Assembly (NCBI GenBank): GCA_024449915.1
Contig: JAMZAV010004548.1
Coordinates: 1 to 64,000 of the forward strand
Origin: Sweltsa coloradensis
Lineage: Eukaryota > Arthropoda > Insecta > Plecoptera > Chloroperlidae
Direction of reading: 5' to 3'
Length of the DNA: 64,000 bases
A program made the position numbers and the translations under genes. The notes beneath the pieces are model-generated. The model was not told the DNA's origin, ran no database searches, and saw nothing but the letters and a program-made list of their open reading frames with translations. Shown one piece after another: positions 20,896 through 31,793 of this stretch (positions are counted from its first letter, which is position 1; every line of letters starts with the position of its first letter).

Positions 20896-21058
20896 CCCTT
20901 ATTGTCGCGCTCTATTGGGCGGCGCGCTTGTTGCCGCGCTCTTTTGACCGTGAGCCATATATTAGACCTCAATAACCCAAATCAATTACCACAACATCGA
21001 TTGTGATTAATTGGTTATTGAATCCTATATTGGAGATTTGATTGATTGATTGATTGGA

Positions 21059-22055
21059 TTTTGCTATCCGTCTCATATTTATGCAACTTGGTTTATCGAG
21101 ACGAAAGGAGGGACGTAAGGGTTGACGCGCGGGGACAAGGGGGTGACAAGCCTGTGCTGGTCAATTGATTGGATATTACTTAACGTCTCATATTCGAGAC
21201 GAAAGGAGGGACGTAAGGGTTGACGCGGGGGGACAAAGGGCGGACAGGCCTTCCCAATACGACGACCCCGGCGGTGTATAAAGGATCTAATATCGGAAGA
21301 CGTTATATGTCCTAAGCTGTCGAATACAGCAAATAATCAATCAGATCATTGGCCGTCCACGGTGTACGTATAGCTCATGCGGTTGGGGCACAGATCCTTA
21401 ACGCATGCCACCAAGAGACGTTGGTTCGAATCCCGCAACGCACGTTTGTTTCTTAATTTTCCTTCACCACTCATTGCCTCTCATAGCATGATTAAAAAAA
21501 TAGAGACGTAAAGCAACAAGAAGCATCATCATTGAGCCTTACGCTATTTTGTTATTATCAACAAGTTCGAGTCCCGAAGGTAGTAAACTGGACACTAGGA
21601 ATAATAGTAGGCATAACAAAATAATGTTTGCGCGTAGGTCACACCCGGTAGTCTTTGATCTACCATCCCAGTTACAGGCTACATGGGACACGGAGAAGCC
21701 TTATTGATGTGATTATGTTCATACTGACTACTACGACAATGAGCATCTAGGCCTACATACTGTTAGCACAGATAACGAGATAAGTAATTAATTTACTTCT
21801 CTGTGCTGTTTGCTGTTATTATATTGCTGTGAATGTTATTATTACCCGAGATTTTTTAGATTTACGACCCACTCTCTCGTCGTGACTGTAAATACAAATT
21901 TATTGATAAAGACTTGAAAAACCTTGAATACATATTTTGTCTCATTATGTAAGAATATGTTTAGTATTTCATTTTGTCAGGTTGTCATGGGCGTAATGAC
22001 TACTTATGTCGTCTCGATTAGCCTCGTTGCAAAAAATATGAGTCGTAAAGCCCAA
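21059..22055. repeat. ~1-kb element with inverted ends (family R2)
   Basis: The left end (about 21,059-21,113, containing CGTCTCATATTTATGCAACT and ATCGAGACGAAAGG) is inverted near 22,008-22,055 (GTCGTCTCGATTAGCCTCGT, then ATATGAGTCGTAAAGCCC). A second partial direct copy of the left end lies at about 21,164-21,260. The same sequence recurs in reverse at 61,900-62,170. No coding sequence is seen, so this is probably a non-autonomous DNA transposon. Confidence 0.6.
21369..21445 (+). repeat. tRNA-like sequence inside R2
   Basis: TATAGCTCATGCGGTTGGGG resembles an A box and GGTTCGAATCCC a B box, separated by about 45 bp. The outer ends do not form a convincing acceptor stem. It is more likely a SINE head or tRNA relic than a gene. 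Confidence 0.35.
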
Positions 22056-23129
22056 ATATCATAATCGACTGACGACTACTAATGGGCGGTCGCAATGCGC
22101 GGGCGAGGAGCGTCACCTAAAAATCTCAACTACTTTTTAGAAGAGCCGATAAATTATACATTTACCATATTTCATTTATATTGTTTCAGGTTGCCGTTAG
22201 CTAAGATACTAGAGCGTCGGAACACTAAGCGGGAAGTCAAAGGTTAGATCACTACAAGCGTTAATCTCCTCACCCTACTCCTCACCGTAATTGTAACATT
22301 GTATTATAACATTACAAAATGAAAAAAAAAATAGAATAAGTTAACATTTCCTACCTTTTAGATGCTCGCCATTTGGCAAGATTGGAGCCAGTGTTCCTCT
22401 TGCGTTTTCTAGACGTGTGCATCTTCGTTTTCTTCCCATATCGATAGTCAGTTTGCTCCATTGTTCGTGTACAACAAGTGAATACACAGAAGTAACTAAG
22501 TCCATGAATAATAAATACACCGTGCAACTACACATAACATGTATTTACACAACACCACAACCAACATTTTACCTCGAAATGCCAATGCCGCCTGTCGATC
22601 AAAGTAGCGGAGCGATGCTAGTGTTACCTAGTGGCAGAATGCTGAACTCCATAGTGCTGTATTTGAGTATTTTCAAATAGAATTTGGAGCGCGTTGATAC
22701 GCGGGCGTCACAGATTTCCAGTATTTTGGTTACGTCAAGAAACATGATATTTTAATATGCTGTATGGATTAGTGAGAGCTGGTCCTGGCTGTCTTGAAAT
22801 CTTGAAATTCGTGAAACGATATACGTTTTCCCGTAGTGAAGTAACCCAACACTAATAAATTATTTACCAAGTCAAATAAACTCTGATACAAATGTCCTTA
22901 CGCACTGCCCTAGATACAAATGTCTTCTGTGCACTTGATTTTTTCAAGAAAATCGTGTTTTTACTTTCGCTGTAAAACATTTACAGATGACTCGCTGTTA
23001 CCGCGCCTGAAATAGCTCTTTGCATGCGGCTCTTATACTTAAAAAAGTGTCAATTGATATCGTTTACTAATAAGAAAAATGTCATCATTCACAATTATAC
23101 CATGGGAAATGTAATTTTGGATAGGGTTT
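22056..23129. other. No recognisable feature
   Basis: The sequence is AT-rich with short open frames on both strands that show no domain. The frame at 22,417-22,680 lacks any recognisable feature. I see no repeat or RNA gene. Confidence 0.45.
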
Positions 23130-23430
23130 CTATAGCGTGCATGATCTGGGAGTGGTAGTTCGCTCCAATATGTCATTTAACCGACATGTGGAACAAATTG
23201 TTCCAAAGGCCTTCAAAATGCTAGGGTTCATTAAGCGGACATGCGGACGTGATTTCTCTGACGTCACAATTCGTAGGCTGTACTTGGGACTCGTTAGGCC
23301 GATGTTGATTATGCTAGTGTAATCTGGTCTCCTCACCACCTGACCAAGATACATAACGTCGAACGCTTGCAGCACCGGTTAATCGAATGGTTCTGTTATA
23401 GAAATAATACCACTTATCATAGAAAAGATT
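23130..23430 (+). pseudogene. 3' fragment of a non-LTR reverse transcriptase (Jockey-like)
   Basis: The translation HDLGVVVRSNMSFNRHVEQI, then AFKMLGFIKRTCGRDFSDVT and LYLGLVRPML, is the region after the reverse transcriptase core in Jockey/CR1-type LINEs. A frame change follows and the continuation YASVIWSPHHLTKIHNVERL appears in another frame to about 23,400. The catalytic core is absent, so this is a truncated copy. Confidence 0.7.
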
Positions 23431-23434
23431 GTAT

Positions 23435-23640
23435 AAACCTGTGTGTGTGTGCGTGAGTCTGAGTGTGAGTGTGAGTGTGAGTGCGAGTGGAGTGTGAGTG
23501 CGAGTGCGAGTGTGAGTGTGAGTGTGAGTGCTTGAGTGCGAGTGAGAGTCTGTGAGAGAGTGTGCGTATGTATGTATGTATGCTTGAGTGCGAGTGAGAG
23601 TCTGTGAGAGAGTGTGCGTATGTATGTATGTATGTCTGTG
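23435..23640. repeat. GAGTGT-type microsatellite with a duplicated ~57-bp block
   Basis: Variants of (GAGTGT)n and (GTGAGT)n run to about 23,530. The block GAGTGCGAGTGAGAGTCTGT through TATGTATGTATG then occurs twice. The His/Ser-rich minus-strand frame is only a translation of this repeat. Confidence 0.9.
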
Positions 23641-23739
23641 ATGAGTGCAATTCGTGTTGTTTATTTACATTCGAGACTATGGTCAAGCTGCTTGACTTTC
23701 GAGTAGGCCACGTCTCAAGTTAGTTCCAAAAGATTAAAG

Positions 23740-23795
23740 GTCGCTCAATTGCCTCGTATTTTACTCTAAAGAGTTAAACGAGGCAATTGCGCGAC
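23740..23795. repeat. 56-bp hairpin
   Basis: GTCGCTCAATTGCCTCG at 23,740 pairs with CGAGGCAATTGCGCGAC ending at 23,795, with one mismatch. The inner TTTTACTCT/AGAGTTAAA extends the stem almost to a two-base loop. It may be a tiny palindromic element or the relic of one. No adjacent gene explains it as a terminator. Confidence 0.7.
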
Positions 23796-24168
23796 AAAAG
23801 AATCCTCTCTTGTATTGTTCTGTACCTCACATATGTGTATGTGTATTCAAAAAATACATTATTTTGTATTAACTCATAAAATGTATTACATTGTGCAAAT
23901 CTTCACTCCATTTTGGATGAACATTACAAATATTTTTTTAAGTCATGTTTTCTGCTCAATACATAAAATTGTAAAATATGGTTTCATATCCTTTTCTATG
24001 TCCTGCTTTGTCAGGATCATCCTGAGCTTAGGTCTGATATTATCGGCCTCTGTTCTCTAGATGTTCAACTCTTCCTGCCTAACAATGGCTCGCTGGCGAG
24101 CGCTAGTGTAGACCTACTCACCCTTTATTATTATGATTTTTATTGTGGAAATGTTGTATGGGCGACTA

Positions 24169-24463
24169 TGCGACTGTTTTATCTTTAGATAGGTACTAGA
24201 TGTGTGACTATTTAGTCACTAGTTAAAATCTAATACTTGGAACTATAGAATTGGAAATGATCTTCCAGCAGACTGTTCCTGATGCTCTTTTTAATAACAA
24301 CCGCCTTCTTTTTGACCATTATGTCAAGCTGAGCCTTCTCAATGATGTTGCACCAGGAACAGCCTCCTGGAAGATCATTTCCAAGTCTATAGTTCCAAGT
24401 ATTAGATAACTAGTGACTAAATAGTCACACATCTAGTACCTAACTAAAGGTAAAACAGTCGCA
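24169..24463. mobile_element. Fold-back element with ~115-bp inverted arms
   Basis: The left arm begins TGCGACTGTTTTATCTTTAG and runs through AGGTACTAGATGTGTGACTA and GGAAATGATCTTCCAG. The right arm is its reverse complement with a few differences, ending AAACAGTCGCA. CTGTTCCTG/CAGGAACAG continues the pairing inward, leaving only about 65 unpaired bases. No clear target duplication was found. A transcript across it would fold into one long hairpin. Confidence 0.8.
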
Positions 24464-25858
24464 CATGCGACACTTTTTTTTGGATATCAAGGAGTTTCAA
24501 ATACTCTATTAAATCTGGTGAAGCCTACTGATATTTGAAAGTGAAATGATGTAGTGGTTGCTCTGGGGAGAAGAATAGCGCTAGAAAGTGTGCATGACTG
24601 ATCGACATCACACCATGTTGCATGGACAGTGTGAATACATCGAGGCTATTGTGTAGTAGCCTATAGCAACATCATCTATCTAGCGGATAAAAGGGATAAA
24701 GTAAAGTAAAGTAAAGTTTTATTGGCCTGTAATACAAATTACAAACAATGAAAAGTTACAAACTAAAAAAACAAACAGGATTTGAACAGGATTATAAAAT
24801 TCCTTGCATTTGTCTGCAACATAATAATATTATGTTGATCCTTAATAAAATAGGTACTAAAGTATAATATGAAAGACATAAGTTATCTACTGTCTACTTG
24901 TTATGTTAGTTGAGAGGACTCACACCAAGCAGCACTGTCGCTAGACAAGACCACGGCCTTCTAGATGAGAGCCTTCTTTAATTTTAACTTAACATCTAGG
25001 TGGTGATGTACATGACATGTGGTGCTGACAGTGACCATCATTATTGGATTGTTGGCATTGGTATTTTGATAAATGTAAGAATATTTAAACAAAATATCAA
25101 ACAAAATTACTGACAGGAAACACAGAAGTCCCTTCCAGGAAGTCAAATCAATTTGGACCCTAGCCTAGTCTTAATCGATTTCCGTAAAAAAAAACATACC
25201 CCCAAAAAGGACTTCTTTGATAAGGCAAATCTCAAACCCCTGTCCTGACCGTAACTTTTATCCAATCAGGTCCATTTTAGGTGCCCAACAGTTGTTGAGA
25301 AATAAAATTGCAGCTCATCCGGTCCACAACCGGCCGATCTAGGGCACTGAAGAACTCTCAAAACACACTTTGATGAGCCCTTCTGGAGACCTAGTTGTCA
25401 TTTCAGCAGCCCTAGCAAGTCGTGAGAAGCTAAAAAAATCAAGCTCGCTAACACAAAGATTAAACCGTAAACTAGAATTGCGTACCTACCTAGTGCGTGA
25501 CAAGTAAAAAAAAAAAAAACATATTCCAATAGAAAAACAATAAAAACAATAAAAATTGATTTTGCTAGACATTATTATTCTTAACATAATGGAGAAAACG
25601 GTTTGTCTCTATCTCACACCATTCATGGGAAAATGCCATAACAAAGTGTCAATTTTAATGCCATATCACCACCACATAATTAATTTTGAGAGATTTTGTT
25701 GGGATTTTGTTTTTTGAGAGTCCGATCAAAAAAAGGAAATCTGTTTTGAGCTCGTTGTGGAGCCCTTTATCAATTTACGCCAAAAATCCCATACCCCCCC
25801 CCCCCAAAAAAAAAAAATCTATACCAATAATAAAACAAAATATATATATAAATATTAA
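24464..25858. other. AT-rich sequence with a LINE-type tail
   Basis: A (AAAGT)n tract at about 24,696-24,717 followed by TTTTATTGGCCTG looks like the reversed 3' tail of a LINE or SINE. Coding sequence to go with it is not recognisable. Poly-C and poly-A runs lie near 25,795-25,820. Otherwise nothing is supportable. Confidence 0.4.
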
Positions 25859-26330
25859 AAAGGGAGTTCTTCCATTGACAAATACCTATTCATTGTGAAA
25901 TCGGATAGAAATTGAGAGATTTATACAAGATTATTCGACTCTGAGCCGAACTTTTGAGTGAGGGTTTCTTACTCCACTAATGAACCAAACCGGGATCTGT
26001 CACTGTCAATCAACATGACTATCTATAGAGTACATGTAGCCAGGGATAGAATTGCCCCATCATTCATTTTCATGTCTTCATAAAAAAATCACAAAGGCTT
26101 ACCCGTTTGAAACTATATTTTCTTCTTGAATATTAATAAGGGAGTTCTTACATTGACAAAATATAGTATTTATTGTGAAATCGGATAAAAATTGCGAGAT
26201 TTACATAAGGTTAATCGACTCGGAGCCGAACTATCGGATGCGGTTTCCTTACTCAATTAATGAACCAAACCGGGAACTTTCATATCAACAGTCTACACGA
26301 CTATCTATAGAGTAGGCCCCTACATGTGCA
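25859..26330. repeat. Two diverged ~180-bp direct repeats
   Basis: AAGGGAGTTCTT, TTGTGAAATCGGATA, GAGCCGAACT, AATGAACCAAACCGGGA and GACTATCTATAGAGTA occur in the same order at about 25,859-26,030 and 26,139-26,315. The copies are roughly three-quarters identical by eye. They end close to the 5' limit of gypsy element 3, so they may be related to its lost 5' part or to its target. Confidence 0.65.
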
Positions 26331-26349
26331 TGTACATGCCATGTAGCAT

Positions 26350-26640
26350 GTGCTGAAAGAGGCTGGATTCAAAGGTAGGGTGCGCAACTGCACCAAGAAG
26401 TTGTTACCCTATGGATCCAAGCCTATTGTTGCTAAACAATGTATTTCCACGGAAGTTATAGTGGCAGATAATGCAGAGGGGGCGGATTTTTTGGTGGTAA
26501 AGGGAGCTGGCCCGTCATTGTTGGGAAGAATTACAGCTAAAAAATTGCGAGTGTTGATGACAGGTTATCCACTTAGGCAGGTGGAGGCCCTACTGGGCCA
26601 GGCCAGGCGCAATCAGTCAACATCGCGAGGTGGGACCTAA
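26350..26640 (+). pseudogene. Aspartic protease C-terminal half, gypsy element 3
   Basis: The frame shows a KLLPYGSKPIV stretch, FLVVKGAGPSLLGRITAKKL and LRVLM, the usual second half of gypsy proteases ending in LLGRxTAxxLxVL. The DTG/DSG active site should lie upstream of 26,342 and is missing. Confidence 0.7.
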
Positions 26641-26679
26641 GTAGCCGAAAGAGGTACCCGGCAGTCCGGAAGAATTTAA

Positions 26680-27350
26680 ATGGAAAATGAAAGAGGATTT
26701 CCCCATAGTTTTCACGGGGTTGGGTAAGCTTAAGGGTTTTCAGTTTAGACTGAACATTAAAAAGGAGGTCTGTCCGGTAGCCCAGCCGTTGCACAGAGTA
26801 CCGGCACAATAATTGAAACTATTGGTCGAGAAAATATTGTTCGAACTTATTAGAAGAGATGTTATAGAGACGGTGAGTGGCCCGTCCCAGTGGGTTTCCC
26901 CGTTGCACATGGCGCCTTAATCCAATGGAGACCTCAGAGTATTTGTTGATGCTAGGATGTTGAACACTGCCCATCCCTGGACTTGAGGATCTGGCAGCAA
27001 GGCTTTATGGGGCTCAATATTTCTCTGTGATTGACTTGAATGAAGCCTTCTTTCAGGTGGAGCTGGATGAGGGGTCCAGGTCCATAACAACCTTTCTGAC
27101 CCATAAGGGTCTATGCGGTACAAACGTATGTTACTAGGCATGAATACTGCCGCTGAACAGTTTCAGAAACGAATAGAGCAGCTCATTAAGGGGTCACCAA
27201 CTACCTCGATGATTTCCTGGTGTGGGGAACCACCTTGGAGGAGCACGACCGGAGCTGTATGGACTGTTGGGGATTCTGGCGGACGTTAACCTCACCCTTA
27301 ACTGGGACAAGTGTGTTATTAGACAAGTATCGGGGAACACTTTAGGGGGC
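26680..27350 (+). pseudogene. Reverse transcriptase, gypsy element 3
   Basis: GLGKLKGFQFRLNI (about 26,713), the SGPSQWVSPLH block (about 26,875), the MNTAAEQFQKRIEQL block (about 27,138) and the catalytic YLDD at 27,202-27,213 occur in the right order. They lie in several frames with in-frame stops. The domain is clearly dead. Confidence 0.78.
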
Positions 27351-27379
27351 ATCGGTTAACCAGAAGAGGTATTAGTCCA

Positions 27380-28170
27380 TTGCAGGGGCGGGCAGATGCA
27401 GTTAGGATGTTGGGGCGTCCAGAAACCAAAGCAGAACTAGAGAGCCTACTTGGGCTAGCCAACTTCAGCAGTAGGTTCATCCCAGATTATTCGTCACTTG
27501 CTCATGCATTGAGAAGAGAAACTGTTTCGGCAGGGGCACTGATCAAGTGGGGACCCAAACAGGAGGCGGCTTTTAGCAAGTTGATTAAGCTGATTTCGGA
27601 GGCGCCAGTGCTGGCATATTTTTGTCCGGGTGCACCAACGTCAGTGATCACAGATGCAGGTCCTAATGCGCTGGGAGCTTGCTTGCTGCAGGAGCAGGAA
27701 GGAATAACGCGCATTGTTAAATATGCGTCACGAGCGCTTACCATAGTAGAGTGTAGATACAGCCAGGTAGAAAAGAAGGCCTTGGGACTAGTATTCGGTT
27801 GTGAGAGGTTCAAGTTCTATCTCCAGGGTGGCCCACAGTTTTTGCTGTTGACGGACCATAAGCCGTTGGAGTTTTTTCTTTGGTGTTTGTTCAAAACCAT
27901 GTGCGCGCTTGGAACGTTGGGAGATGAGGTTGCAGGAGTTTGATTACAGGGTCAAGTTCATACAAGGAAAAGAAAACATTGAAGATGTCTTGTCAAGGTT
28001 GGTTCAAACCGACCCGCCCAAGGCTAGACAAGAGGATAGATATGTTAGATGGGTTGCGGAGCAGGCAGTCCCCGTGGCACTGACTTTGAAGTACAAGTTG
28101 CCAGGGCAAAAGATCCAACTCTATGCAAAGTGCGGGATGCTCTTAGAGCAGAAATCTAGGCACCCGAGTT
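27380..28170 (+). pseudogene. RNase H domain, gypsy element 3
   Basis: The frame begins with LLGLANFSSRFIPDYSSLAH (the tether after reverse transcriptase). It continues with SVITDAGPNALGACLL (first Asp), RYSQVEKKALGLVFG (Glu) and LLTDHKPLEF (Asp). A short disturbance near 27,885 moves the end of the domain to another frame: RWEMRLQEFDYRVKFIQGKE and EDVLSRL near 27,975-27,999. The DAGPNALGA form is a normal variant of DAS. Confidence 0.8.
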
Positions 28171-29460
28171 GAGAAGGTATGAGTTAATCAAGACAGAGCT
28201 ATGCATCTATGATGACACGGTGCTGCGGGGGGTCGGACTCGTTATGCCGGCTACACTCCGACTGAGAGCTCTAGAGTTGGCTCACGAGGGCCATAATGGG
28301 GTAGTTGAAACCAAACAGAGGATCCGAAACAAGTGTTGGTGGCCAACTCTGGAAGCAGATGTAGAGAAATTCTGCAAGGTATGTTCAGGGTGCCAACTTG
28401 TGACTTCCCTAGATCCGCCGGAACCATTGGCGATGACGTCACTCCCAGTAGGCCCATGGCTGGATGTGGCATTTGATTATTTGGGACCATTACCTTCGGG
28501 TCAAAGTGCGCTGGTAGTCGTGGATTATTACAGCAGGTTTGTTGAGGCAATCGTCACGCGGTTTACCACAGCGAAGAAAACAATCAAGATTCTCAGCTCG
28601 CTATTTGCCCGGTTCGGGATTCCATGTAGTCTGCGGATCGATCGAGCTAAGGCATTTTACGGCAGAGTCTTCCAGGAGTTTTGTGGAAGATTGGGTATTA
28701 CTCTGGTGTCCACCACACCGCGATGGCCGCAGGCCAATGGCGAGGTAGAGTGGCAAAACAGATCCATTGTCAAACATCTCAAGAAAGGACACGCAGAAGG
28801 CAAGTCTACAAACGTATCTGTTTGCTTACAGGACCACCCCGCATTCTCTAACTGGGGTCACACAAGCCAGCCTGATGTTTGGCAGGGAGATTCGAGATGT
28901 GTTGCCTAGTTTTGTGCCAGACAGGTCTATGGCAGATGTGGCAGTGAGAGACGCGGATGCTGCTGCCAAAGCTAGGGCCCGGCTGTATGCGGATGACAAA
29001 CGTGGAGCCGTTCCAAGCAGCCTGTGTGAAGGGGACACGTTTTTTTCTTAAACAGGAGCAGACTAAGAAGTTTTCCACACCTCTAGCTGCTGTTCCCTAC
29101 CAGGTTTGGCCAAGAATGGAAATTCAGTCGTGGTGCAGTCGGCGGGAGGCGATCACTTGACTCGCCACTCTTCCCATGTGAAGCGAGTTCCGGCGTTGAT
29201 GTCGCATCGCAGTCCGGACCTGACGTCAGACCTTGAAGTGGAGGGTTCCCAGAGCATCAAGAGTTCCGAACAACCCTGCGGGTCTAGGAGGGAGTTGGGG
29301 GAAGCTAGTATATCCAGCGAGCTTGAACTAGACGCCAACCCCAATGCGTCAGTGACACCAGTACAGCGGTCAACAAGAGTTCACAGCAGTTCAGATGTTA
29401 GATCCAGGATAAGAGGGAAGATTCATTATTTTAATCTTTGTTATAGTAGTATAAGGCATT
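28169..29460 (+). pseudogene. Integrase, gypsy element 3
   Basis: The zinc module is complete (LAHEGHNGVVETKQRIR ... CSGC at about 28,277-28,401). The core has FDYLGPLPSG with the first Asp and NGEVEWQNRS with the Glu near 28,738. In the second-Asp region the Asp is kept but the usual SDNG is RIDRA. The frame shifts near 28,800. The C-terminal part continues with AYRTTPHSLTGVTQASLMFG and, near 29,090-29,190, a GPY/F-like module with PYQV and VVQSAGGDHLTRHSSHVKR. The tail to 29,460 is open but unremarkable. Confidence 0.8.
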
Positions 29461-29580
29461 AGGTGTGCTTAGTTTTTTCAAATTCATTATAGATGAGGGA
29501 AGGGAATTGTTAGGTAGAAATTAATTTTTAGGGGGGTAATGTAGTGTTGTTGATACTGAGCAGTCTAGGTGGCAGTGAGT
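29461..29580 (+). repeat. First copy of duplicated 3' end of gypsy element 3
   Basis: AGGTGTGCTTAG, a GGGAAGGGAATTGTTAGGT stretch, the TTTTTAGGGGGG polypurine tract and the LTR start TGTAGTGTTGTTGATACTG (from 29,540) match 30,311-30,431 closely. After GGCAGTGAGT the two copies diverge. Confidence 0.85.
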
Positions 29581-30310
29581 GATGTATTAAAGCAAGTTTG
29601 GCCAAAACTCGGCCATCGTTGACCCGATCTGGACCCGTCATGGACCAGCACGGAAGGAACCGGAGTAAAGGCCAAAAACCGAGACGGCAAACGAGCAAGG
29701 TTGCGTCCGCCCGTGGGGGAAGAGTACGGAACCCCATTGCGACGCGGAGACTCCTCGGCCGGAGTCGATCTGTCGGGGCGATTCTTCGGCCGTGCCCTGG
29801 ACCCCGCCGCGTCTGGGTTCAAACCTGACGGGCCAACCAAGACACGGCGAAGAGACGAGGTACGCCGGACCCTCTGCGCAGCGGTTTGCGTCTGCAAAGT
29901 TTTTCAACTATGAGGTTGCGCTGCTCAAAGCCGTGCGTATAGTCTTTCACGTTCACTGAACCAATTTTTCGGTTTTATGAATTCTCAAAAATATTGTTGG
30001 GCATTTTTGACAATTTAAATAACTTTGTTTCTGTTATATCGTTATTCAAACACCACCATATTGCTACCTTACGTGGACAGGTTCGGAAATTCATCGTGGC
30101 CGCGAGGTCTAACTAATAACTACAAGCCTGCAAAATACGAGATTGCAAGAATTGTAGTCCGCCAACAAGGAGGTTGCACAACTACGACATTTTCCTCGTA
30201 CGACTTCCGTCAACCACGAGGTCTTCCAAACCCCCCGCGCAGCGGCTTTAAGCCGCGCGTAAGCGCAACTTGTTTGTATGTATGAGTTTGTAAAAGAAGT
30301 AGCGGGCAAT
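29581..30310. other. Insert between duplicated 3' ends of gypsy element 3
   Basis: The first 330 bp are GC-rich with overlapping open frames on both strands; the rest is AT-rich and then mixed. No domain is recognisable. A phrase CCCCGCGCAGCGGCTTTAAG near 30,232 echoes CTCTGCGCAGCGGTTTGCG near 29,872. It may be an unknown insertion or one LTR rearranged. Confidence 0.5.
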
Positions 30311-30390
30311 AGGTGTGCTTAGGTTTTTCATATTCATTATAGATAAGGGAAGGGAATTGTTAGGTTGTAATTAATTTTTAGGGGGGGTAA

Positions 30391-30554
30391 TGTAGTGTTG
30401 TTGATACTGCGCAGTCTAGGTGGCAGTGAGTTAAGTATGTTGGCGTGACTATTGGTAACTGTTTGTATGTATGAGGTACCTCAATAAAGACACCGCCGAC
30501 AGACAGTCGGAATGGAGGTTAAGTAAATGAAAAACGTGTTGTCGTTTCACCACA
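30391..30554 (+). repeat. 3' LTR of gypsy element 3
   Basis: It starts TGTAGTGTTG after a GGGGGGGTAA polypurine tract and ends CACCACA, giving the TG...CA form at about 164 bp. An AATAAA signal lies near 30,484 (CTCAATAAAGAC). A TATA-like promoter is not obvious. Confidence 0.7.
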
Positions 30555-30759
30555 TTCACATCCATGACGACTTTCTCACACTGAACAAGAGTTCTCTTGA
30601 AGTAGAACTTGTCATCATAAATACAATGCCAATAAGCACTCTCTGGTGAGCGTATTTCTAGCCAATGTATAGTTTCGTGTTGATTATCCAGACAATAATC
30701 CTTAAAATGTTGTTCGTTTGTTTCTTCAAAGTGAATTAAGAGAGTATAGAATACATCTA

Positions 30760-31419
30760 GAGTGCGTTCCGATACCTGCTGGACGTACTGAACCAGTAGC
30801 CAGCTTTACTGTAACCGTTCCGTTAACTGCTGTCAGCAGTGTGCTGAGCGTCCCGTAAATTGCTGGCCCAGCGCCTTCAGTAACTGAAAGTGCTGGAGGT
30901 TTCTCGCTCAGTATCGCCAGTAAACAGCTAGTGTCATGGCGGCGTTGAAATGTCAGTTTGCTTCCAAAGTTAATAAATTGCTTTATTTGTTCAGAAAAAA
31001 TGAGATATTTGATATTGCACTGGAATAAAAATGACAATAATAATTCGGAATGAGCTAAGAATATTTATTTGCGAGCTTACACTTCTTTTTTAATTCATAG
31101 CTTGCAATTAATGGGTGGATGACTCTAGGCCTAGGCCTAGGCTAGATGACGGCATTAAATATTCCGCCAAGAGAATAATTTATTTGTTAAATCCATAACC
31201 GAGAATAAACGTGAAATCTTTTCATTTCTCTTCAAGTTTACCCTAAATAATTAATATCATGTTTTAAATTGACTGCACGATTATTTTTCTGACAGCTGCA
31301 GTGTTTGTGCTGGATGCTTTTACTGGGAACCATTCCGCTTTCTAGGCCTACTGACCGCGCAGGCTAGCACTGTTGTTTACTGTGCTCCCAGTAGAGCCAG
31401 CAGATAACGGAACGCACTC
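30760..31419. mobile_element. Candidate MITE just downstream of the protease gene
   Basis: The ends GAGTGCGTTCCGATACCTGC and its inverted partner (CAGCAGATAACGGAACGCAC) match at 20 of 23 positions over the terminal repeat. Looser inverted similarity continues inward (CTGCTGG, CAGTAG, TTACTGT). The interior has no coding sequence. Target duplications are unclear, so the superfamily is open; hAT or PIF/Harbinger fit the end type. It ends 17 bp from the stop codon of the serine protease. Confidence 0.6.
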
Positions 31420-31436
31420 ATAGTGTAGAATGGGAT

Positions 31437-31793
31437 TTAACTTGGGTTTGACCGGATCCACACGAGAAAGTCAGACACACGGGTGAACGCAATATAAAAC
31501 TGGGAGTAGCAGACAGCTTCACTACTCGCCGGTCGGAAGTTGTTGCTGACTACCCCCCTGATGTAGTACTTGGTGGTCCCCGTCCGGAGAAACACGAGTC
31601 CGCCGCCCGAGTCGCCCCGACAGACTCCGATGTTCCGGTCTAGGAACCCTGCGCAGAACTTGTCGGCAGCGAACAAGTCCCTGGCCACGGGCTCCAGGGC
31701 GTCGTAGCACGTGTTGTGATCCACGTAGGGCATGTCTACATGCCTCAGGTGGTCGCTCAAACTACCGCTCTCCGTAAACCCCCAGCCAGCCAC
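31437..31793 (-). CDS. Serine protease (S1), last exon with catalytic Ser
   Basis: This exon encodes the C-terminal half of a trypsin-like domain: VAGWG at the start, a DMPYVDHNTCYDAL block, DKFCAGF, the active-site GDSGGG, RGVVSNN, and VWIRSNPS before the stop. The acceptor site is TTGCAG just upstream of 31,793. The phase fits exon 41,607-41,909 exactly, so the sequence reads NNGT|VAGWG. GDSGGG instead of GDSGGP, together with the spacing of cysteines, is the pattern of insect modular serine proteases (HP14/MSP type), which start the Toll and prophenoloxidase cascades. The substrate pocket residue six before the catalytic Ser is Gly in NIGVCRGDSG, so trypsin-like specificity is not indicated. 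The protein is expected to be secreted. The frame is intact. Confidence 0.88.
   Translation of the reverse strand: MAGWGFTESGSLSDHLRHVDMPYVDHNTCYDALEPVARDLFAADKFCAGFLDRNIGVCRGDSGGGLVFLRTGTTKYYIRGVVSNNFRPASSEAVCYSQFYIAFTRVSDFLVWIRSNPS

Larger units (their letters stand above)
26342..30554 (+). mobile_element. Ty3/gypsy element 3 (5'-truncated, decayed)
   Basis: Protease end, reverse transcriptase, RNase H, integrase and a 3' LTR follow one another on the plus strand. Gag and the 5' LTR were not found. Many frameshifts and stops are spread through pol. Near the 3' end a 120-bp segment carrying the polypurine tract and LTR start is present twice, with 730 bp of other sequence between the copies. 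The sequence is closer in type to element 1 (same integrase blocks) than to element 2. Confidence 0.85.

Noticed and set aside
23417..23686. His/Ser-rich ORF on the minus strand
   Set aside because: Translation of the GAGTGT microsatellite.
29565..29913. Overlapping GC-rich ORFs on both strands
   Set aside because: They show no domain and overlap in four frames, which is expected for a GC-rich stretch lacking A/T-rich stop codons.
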